Below, piece by piece: positions 59,290 through 64,000 of a DNA stretch of 64,000 bases. Made by a program: the position numbers and the translations under genes. The notes beneath the pieces are model-generated. The model saw only the letters and a program-made list of their open reading frames with translations, did no database searches and was not told where the DNA came from. Numbering within the stretch: the stretch's first letter is position 1; each line of letters starts with the position of its first letter. The stretch covers positions 1 to 64,000 of the forward strand of contig CAVUKH010000013.1 of the NCBI GenBank assembly GCA_963742035.1. The letters run 5' to 3'. Origin of the DNA: Bog-473 sp963742035 (GTDB lineage: Bacteria > Actinomycetota > Acidimicrobiia > Acidimicrobiales > RAAP-2).

Positions 59290-61338
59290 TCACTGTGAGC
59301 CTGCACGCGTCGAGGTACGAGGCGACCCCAACACGCATGTCGTCGCCCGGTCGACAGCGCGGACTCCTGCAGGCGCGATTGCCCTGATGCAGTTTCCGAT
59401 CCGGGATCCCGGGACGTTCGCTGGCGGATGTGCGGATCGAATACTCCTCCACACCCATGCACCTGCCTGGTGGGTCGGCACCTCCCCGAGGGCTGCCGTC
59501 ATGAGCGCGGTTGCCGTCACGACTGACGGGGTCTGGTCGTACGCGGGCAGGTCGGGTTGATCCGGGATGACGACCATGGTCACCCCCCATCCGTCCAAGG
59601 CCTTTCGAATCGAGAGAATGTCCTTTGGTTCGAGGGACCCCACCTGACTTGGCTGGGTGGCGGTGGCGAGAACGGCAGCGCCGGCCTGTTCGTCGCCCGC
59701 CCGAGCAACGAATCCGGCGGGCCCACCGATGTTCACCATCGAATAGCTCATGCCTTCAACCGCCTGCCACGCGGACGGGCTCTCATAGCCGGCGAAGTAG
59801 GTCGGAAAGACGAGGAGGACCTGTCTGCCCGGCAGATGAGGCGCGATATCGCGGAACCACGTGGGAACAACGACTCGTTGGGTCGTGATCGGGATGCTCG
59901 CGGCCAGGTAACCGGCCAACGGGGCGATGGCGATCGCTGCCACGATCGATGCGGCGACCGCACCTGCACGCTGCCGATCTCGCATCCGCCAGGTCCGGAT
60001 GGCGTTGCCTCGGCCATCATCATCAGGCGCCGGCCGGAAGGCGCTTGCTGAGCGATAGACGTGATCGACGATCAAGGACAACATGACCGCCGCCGACAGA
60101 TAGGTGATCAGCAGAAATCGGCCAGGTAGGATGTTCTCGAGGAGCGGGAGGGAAGTGAATTGTGTCCCGGATCCCTCTCCAAGCGACAACACCGCCGAGA
60201 GAACAGTGATGGCCGCGAAGAACCAGAGCTTACGGTCGCGTCGCCAGGCTGCGAGGCCGAAGACGAGCACGCCGACCAACCCGAATCCGAAGTATTGGAA
60301 GGAAAGTGGGATGCCCTGGTAGCCGCCTCTGACCTGCCACCCTGAGCTCAGGAAGGAGCCCTCCGAGACCGGCGCCGGGCGTGCGAAGTATTGGGGCACG
60401 ACATTGCTGAATGGCTGGGGAAAGCCATTGGGCCAAATGAGTCCGGAGAAGTGAGCAGGACCATCCACTGCGTACCACGCCGGGTACGCGAGAAGGATCG
60501 CCGCCGTGGCGACACCAATGCCGAGGCCGACGAGAGCAGAACGGGCATTGCGTCGCAGTGCGACCGGAGACCGCACAGCGGTGTAGACCACGACGATGCC
60601 GATGCCCAGGGTGGCAGCGATCATGGTGATCAAGAGGATCTCGGTCGAGATGAAGAACTGCACCACGACGAGTAGCCCGAGGATCAGGCCCACACGCGCA
60701 GATCGTCGTTTTTGGCGAAGAAGGAGTTCGTCCAGGCAGAGCACGATCAGCGGTGGGCAGACCGCCATGCCCAGATTGACCCAACCCTGCGTGAGGCTGA
60801 CCAAAATGAACGGAGAGAAGCCATAGAGGAGGCCGCCGATGAAGGCCGCGGGAGTCCACGACACCCATCGGCGAAGAAGGAGGAACATCGCGAGAGCGGA
60901 AAGAACCGGAGCCAATGTGAACGCGACATTGAGGCTGGCAATTGGCCCAAAGAGCCACGTCACCGGTGCGAGGGGAACGCTAATGGCGAACACGCCCGGA
61001 TTCGCAACCAGGTTGACGCCCGAGGGGTGACCCATGAAGGGGGAGTAGAAGAGATTGAGGCCATGCGTGAGCGCATATGCGGGCCACTCCATGTCCCAAA
61101 TGGCTCCGGCACTGTCACCACACCCGCAGGTAGTGGTCGACCGAGGATTGCTCAACCAGACGTTGGACCATATGAAGACCGAGAGGGCGAGGTAGGCGCC
61201 GCCGGCGATCAGCTGGCCGTTCCATGGAGACCGGGACGTGGGGTCGGTAGTGGGAACAGCCGACATTCCTGGCGCAAGTTCGCACGCAACGGGAGGGCAC
61301 TCAGCCGATTGGAGTCGCTCTTCGGTTGTCGTGCTCAT
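59290..61338 (-). CDS. large polytopic membrane protein, GT-C glycosyltransferase-like
   Basis: This 682-residue protein has about ten to twelve membrane helices. Early features are an acidic pair in IWDMEWPAYALTHGLN before FYSPFMGHPSGVNLVANPG, which resembles the first extracytoplasmic loop of GT-C enzymes. A soluble C-terminal part (APHLPGRQVLLVFPTYFAGY, WGVTMVVIPDQPDLP) follows, as in several actinobacterial wall or lipid glycosyltransferases. ATG at 61338 begins just before the first helix and is preferred over a longer frame. The C-terminus past 660 is basic and of poor quality, so the end may be a decayed tail. Confidence 0.75.
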   Translation of the reverse strand: MSTTTEERLQSAECPPVACELAPGMSAVPTTDPTSRSPWNGQLIAGGAYLALSVFIWSNVWLSNPRSTTTCGCGDSAGAIWDMEWPAYALTHGLNLFYSPFMGHPSGVNLVANPGVFAISVPLAPVTWLFGPIASLNVAFTLAPVLSALAMFLLLRRWVSWTPAAFIGGLLYGFSPFILVSLTQGWVNLGMAVCPPLIVLCLDELLLRQKRRSARVGLILGLLVVVQFFISTEILLITMIAATLGIGIVVVYTAVRSPVALRRNARSALVGLGIGVATAAILLAYPAWYAVDGPAHFSGLIWPNGFPQPFSNVVPQYFARPAPVSEGSFLSSGWQVRGGYQGIPLSFQYFGFGLVGVLVFGLAAWRRDRKLWFFAAITVLSAVLSLGEGSGTQFTSLPLLENILPGRFLLITYLSAAVMLSLIVDHVYRSASAFRPAPDDDGRGNAIRTWRMRDRQRAGAVAASIVAAIAIAPLAGYLAASIPITTQRVVVPTWFRDIAPHLPGRQVLLVFPTYFAGYESPSAWQAVEGMSYSMVNIGGPAGFVARAGDEQAGAAVLATATQPSQVGSLEPKDILSIRKALDGWGVTMVVIPDQPDLPAYDQTPSVVTATALMTAALGEVPTHQAGAWVWRSIRSAHPPANVPGSRIGNCIRAIAPAGVRAVDRATTCVLGSPRTSTRAGSQ

Positions 61339-61667
61339 TCGGTTGGTCGCCCCTAGCCCAGCTGGTCCAATCAGGAAGCCGTCGAATGGCACAGGCAACG
61401 GATCTGCTCCATCGTCATCGCTTCTTGCTCGGACGCTGACAGGTCGTGCCCGAGGGAAATAGAGCCGACCGGACTGAAAGGCACAACCCCCGGACAACCC
61501 TCGGCACCACGACCAGAGCAATGACGGGGCGTGGTCAAGACGCCCATTTCGGCGGCGCGTTGTCCGCTGATGCTGCTGCAATGATCGAACGCGTTGGAAG
61601 GCCGGCCTGCCGCAGGTCTGCTACAGATAATGCTGCGGGCCTCAGTGGACCCTTCGCCTTGAAGGGA
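61339..61667. other. gene-free gap between two minus-strand genes
   Basis: Nothing supported was found in these 329 bases. The part next to 61338 is the leader of the membrane protein gene. Frames on either strand have no binding sites or protein-like composition. Confidence 0.5.
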
Positions 61668-63887
61668 TCAGGCGTCGACCCGAAGCGCCACCCAGCCGCG
61701 GCTCGGTACCGTACTGTCGACGGTCCAGACGCCGGTCGACGGGTCGTGAGCGACAATCGCATCCGGCGAAGTGGGTGCGGCCTCGGCCCAACCCGTGACG
61801 GTGACCGTCTCGCCGGCTCCCTTCACGACAAGGTGCACCCCTGCCGACGTCTCGGACACCTCAATGCGGGCGTCGCCCGCAGTCACGAACTTGGTGACGT
61901 CGCCTATCACTGCCAGACCGGAGCTGAGCACTGGTGCGAGCACGCTGAAGGTCCAACCCAGTGGACCGAGCGACACGGGCATGATCGCGTCGGCCACCAC
62001 CCGCGTCGCCGTCCCCTTTCGCCAGTCCCACGCCACGAATTCGGCCGGTCCCTGGCTTGCGCGACCCGGCTGGGTGCCGGCCGTGCCTTCAGGCCGGAAC
62101 AAGGACCTGAGCCGGATGTCGCCGGAGACCGGCTCGTCTCCGGGGTTGGCGTGCATGACGACGACGTAGGTCCAGCGGCCGGCGGGATGCTCAGACGTGC
62201 ACTCCGCCACCAACGGGGTCGGATTGAAGGCGGGGCCGGACAGAAGAGACTCGTCGGTCGCCGCGATGGCGGTATGGGGCTTGATCAGAAGCCCGTCGGC
62301 GCGGCATGTCCGCAGCGCTAGTGCGGGATCGATGCGCCCCACCCTGTCGCCGAGTCCGACTGGCCCCGTGGAGAGCGCGGACAGGAGGGCTTCGGGCTCG
62401 CCGTTCTGCCCGGCCACCTCGGGATCGGCGCGGAAGACGTCTTTGAACGGCATGAGGTCAAGGCTGCGAGCCAGAGCGTTGGTCGTGCAGAACCACGCCC
62501 ACAGCTGGCCCGCGGACGCGATGTAGCCGTGGTCGCCCGAGGTGCGCACCGACGTGACCTGCGTGAGCATCGTCGTCTGGGCGAAGTCGGCCGGTGTGCC
62601 CATACACCACTGCAGGGTGATGCCCCGCTCGCGGGCGGCGGTGTCGATGCCCTCTTGCCAGTCCCTTGCTCGGCCCGGCTCGGCTCGCATCTGACGCACA
62701 CCGAAGAAGATCTCGACGAGCCAGTCGTGCTCAAGCGTCTCGACCCCCCAGGCGAGGCACTGGTCCAGCCACCGCACATAGGTCTGAGGGGTAGCCGGAG
62801 CGGCGTAGTCGCCGTCGGTCCAGGTGGGGGTCTCGGAAGCGATCGGGGCATGTGCTGAAAGATGTCGAGTGTGGGCGACGAGCGGGAGGCCTTCGAGGCG
62901 CTCGCGCAATGCAGCGATACCGTCGGGGAGCACATCGGGCCGCTCTTCCCACGCCATCAGCGCGGTCGGTGGCACCACCCACTCCTCAATGTCGAATGGT
63001 CGCAGCTCGACGTGCGGGTAGAACCACGAGTCGAGCTGTACGGCACCGATCGGCACCCCGTTCTTCTGCAGGTCTTCGACGGCGGCGACGATCGACCCGG
63101 CGACGTCGTGTCCGGGCTCCGTCTTGTACCAGTAAGCCGAGCCGTTGTCGGTCCAATACGAAGGGCGCGAACCGACCGCGTCCGGCCAGCGACCCGGGCG
63201 CACGGTACGTGCTGCATCGAGCAGCATCCGACCCCACGCGTCGAGCGCCGCGCGCGGACCCTCAGCCGCCAGTAGCGCGAGGTCCGAAGTGAAGCCCTTT
63301 GGCACGGCTTCCAGGTCGCCGTGCCAGCCGCAGCGCAACGTCCCGCCGTTCAGGCCGATGGTCTGCTCGTGAAAGGCGTTGAGGGGAGCGACGAGAAGCG
63401 TCCTGCCGTCGCTGCTGGTGAGGAGCAAAGGCCAGCCGGTCGGCGGTCGGTGGGGGAGGAGGAACCAGCCGTCGAGTGCATGGCCCGCATTGCTTGGAAG
63501 CGCGAACTCGCAGTGCTGGAAGACGAGGGCTCGCAGGCCCTCGGGTGTGTCGTCTTCGGCCCGCTCGGCCGGCGTGAAGGTTGGCCATGCGACCGATGGT
63601 CGGTCGAAGGCTCCGGTTGCGATGTCGGTGAGGTCGGTTTTCGCCTCGGAGCGGAAGACGAGCAGCGGGCGGTCCGTGTACGCCCGGATTGAGCAACGCA
63701 CGTCGTCGTCGACGACAGTGACCGACGTGGCGGTGCCCAGCTCGTCGGTCGACGTGGCGGGCTCGGCGATGCGCGGAGGGAGCGAGGGCCGCCCTGGTCC
63801 GAGCCAATCGTCTCCGCGGAGTCCGATCCTCACGGTGCCGTCGGGCGCCACCGCCACACTCAGTCCGTCTCCCGCTGTCAGCTGCAT
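61668..63887 (-). CDS. alpha-galactosidase/GH-D-like glycosidase protein
   Basis: This 739-residue protein looks like a clan GH-D-type glycoside hydrolase or a raffinose-synthase-like relative. An N-terminal beta-rich half is followed by a barrel segment with IGAVQLDSWFYPHVELRPFD, where the Asp after QL is a candidate nucleophile, then DGIAALRERLEGLPLVAHTR and ETLEHDWLVEIFF with a second acid. The C-terminal beta-sandwich (about 600-739) is typical. The sugar substrate is not visible. The end of the gene and its codon use are normal. Assignment to a particular GH family is unsure. It lies at the right edge of the window, with 113 bases beyond its start and no gene there. Confidence 0.6.
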   Translation of the reverse strand: MQLTAGDGLSVAVAPDGTVRIGLRGDDWLGPGRPSLPPRIAEPATSTDELGTATSVTVVDDDVRCSIRAYTDRPLLVFRSEAKTDLTDIATGAFDRPSVAWPTFTPAERAEDDTPEGLRALVFQHCEFALPSNAGHALDGWFLLPHRPPTGWPLLLTSSDGRTLLVAPLNAFHEQTIGLNGGTLRCGWHGDLEAVPKGFTSDLALLAAEGPRAALDAWGRMLLDAARTVRPGRWPDAVGSRPSYWTDNGSAYWYKTEPGHDVAGSIVAAVEDLQKNGVPIGAVQLDSWFYPHVELRPFDIEEWVVPPTALMAWEERPDVLPDGIAALRERLEGLPLVAHTRHLSAHAPIASETPTWTDGDYAAPATPQTYVRWLDQCLAWGVETLEHDWLVEIFFGVRQMRAEPGRARDWQEGIDTAARERGITLQWCMGTPADFAQTTMLTQVTSVRTSGDHGYIASAGQLWAWFCTTNALARSLDLMPFKDVFRADPEVAGQNGEPEALLSALSTGPVGLGDRVGRIDPALALRTCRADGLLIKPHTAIAATDESLLSGPAFNPTPLVAECTSEHPAGRWTYVVVMHANPGDEPVSGDIRLRSLFRPEGTAGTQPGRASQGPAEFVAWDWRKGTATRVVADAIMPVSLGPLGWTFSVLAPVLSSGLAVIGDVTKFVTAGDARIEVSETSAGVHLVVKGAGETVTVTGWAEAAPTSPDAIVAHDPSTGVWTVDSTVPSRGWVALRVDA

Positions 63888-64000
63888 GAACGAAGTCTGC
63901 CAAATGGAGCCTGCGTTGGTCTGAGGTCGCCAACGCAGGTCCGTTCACCTCGGTACCAGGTGCGCCGGTGGGCGTTACTCGGATGTCGCGGTGCGAGGAG

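Overview
The window looks like a chromosomal contig from a high-GC actinobacterium. Supporting genes are an Lsr2-type nucleoid protein, a DUF2510 membrane protein, RDD proteins, a mycothiol-dependent maleylpyruvate-isomerase-like protein, several LLM-class (F420-type) oxidoreductases, a group II truncated haemoglobin and an actinomycete-type Rep/Xis/Int module. A relative of the Acidimicrobiia is plausible, but that placement is inference only: there is no rRNA gene or other phylogenetic marker.

Layout. (1) 0.3-7.2 kb is an accessory zone. It holds small orphan genes, a DUF3892 protein, the C-terminal tail of an Rhs protein with a small membrane protein behind it, a lone tyrosine recombinase, and a Rep/excisionase/integrase module ending at the 3' end of a tRNA-Gly(TCC) gene. 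(2) 7.2-20.5 kb is metabolic and housekeeping: glbO, enoyl-CoA hydratases, an RDD protein with a nonapeptide-repeat partner, VOC and aldo/keto reductase enzymes, acetyltransferases, a DNA methyltransferase, an Smr protein and a UbiB-family kinase. (3) 20.5-26.6 kb has a two-component system, and a P450-TetR-LLM operon preceded by a perfect operator-like palindrome. (4) 26.8-46.9 kb is dominated by a minus-strand type IV pilus locus: a PilW-like minor pilin, a giant pilin-anchored Ig-repeat protein, a PilX-like protein with IPT/TIG domains, pilB, pilC, pilA, pilT and a DUF429 gene. pilD lies on the other strand. (5) 46.9-48.1 kb is gene-free and carries a 70-bp tandem duplication, followed by the Lsr2 gene. 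(6) 48.5-64 kb holds membrane proteins, an HtrA-like protease, a probable catabolic cluster (amidohydrolase, two Fe(II)/2-oxoglutarate dioxygenases, zinc dehydrogenase, amine-dehydrogenase-like protein, SDR), a large polytopic membrane protein and a glycosidase-like protein.

The most striking system is the pilus locus. A protein of about 2,690 residues begins with a canonical prepilin signal (E at +5 of the mature protein) and continues as about 20 Ig-like domains, twelve of them in near-identical DNA repeats. It overlaps a PilW-like pilin upstream and a second pilin-like protein with three IPT/TIG domains downstream. I infer that these form a pilus-displayed adhesive tip or fibre.

A caution for the reader: genes between about 20.7 and 45.5 kb carry many frameshifts and two in-frame stops (response regulator, kinase, P450, membrane protein, pilD, pilB, pilC, PilW-like and the giant gene), while the flanks carry almost none. 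Several lesions sit in homopolymers or in near-identical repeats, so consensus or assembly error is at least as likely as real decay.
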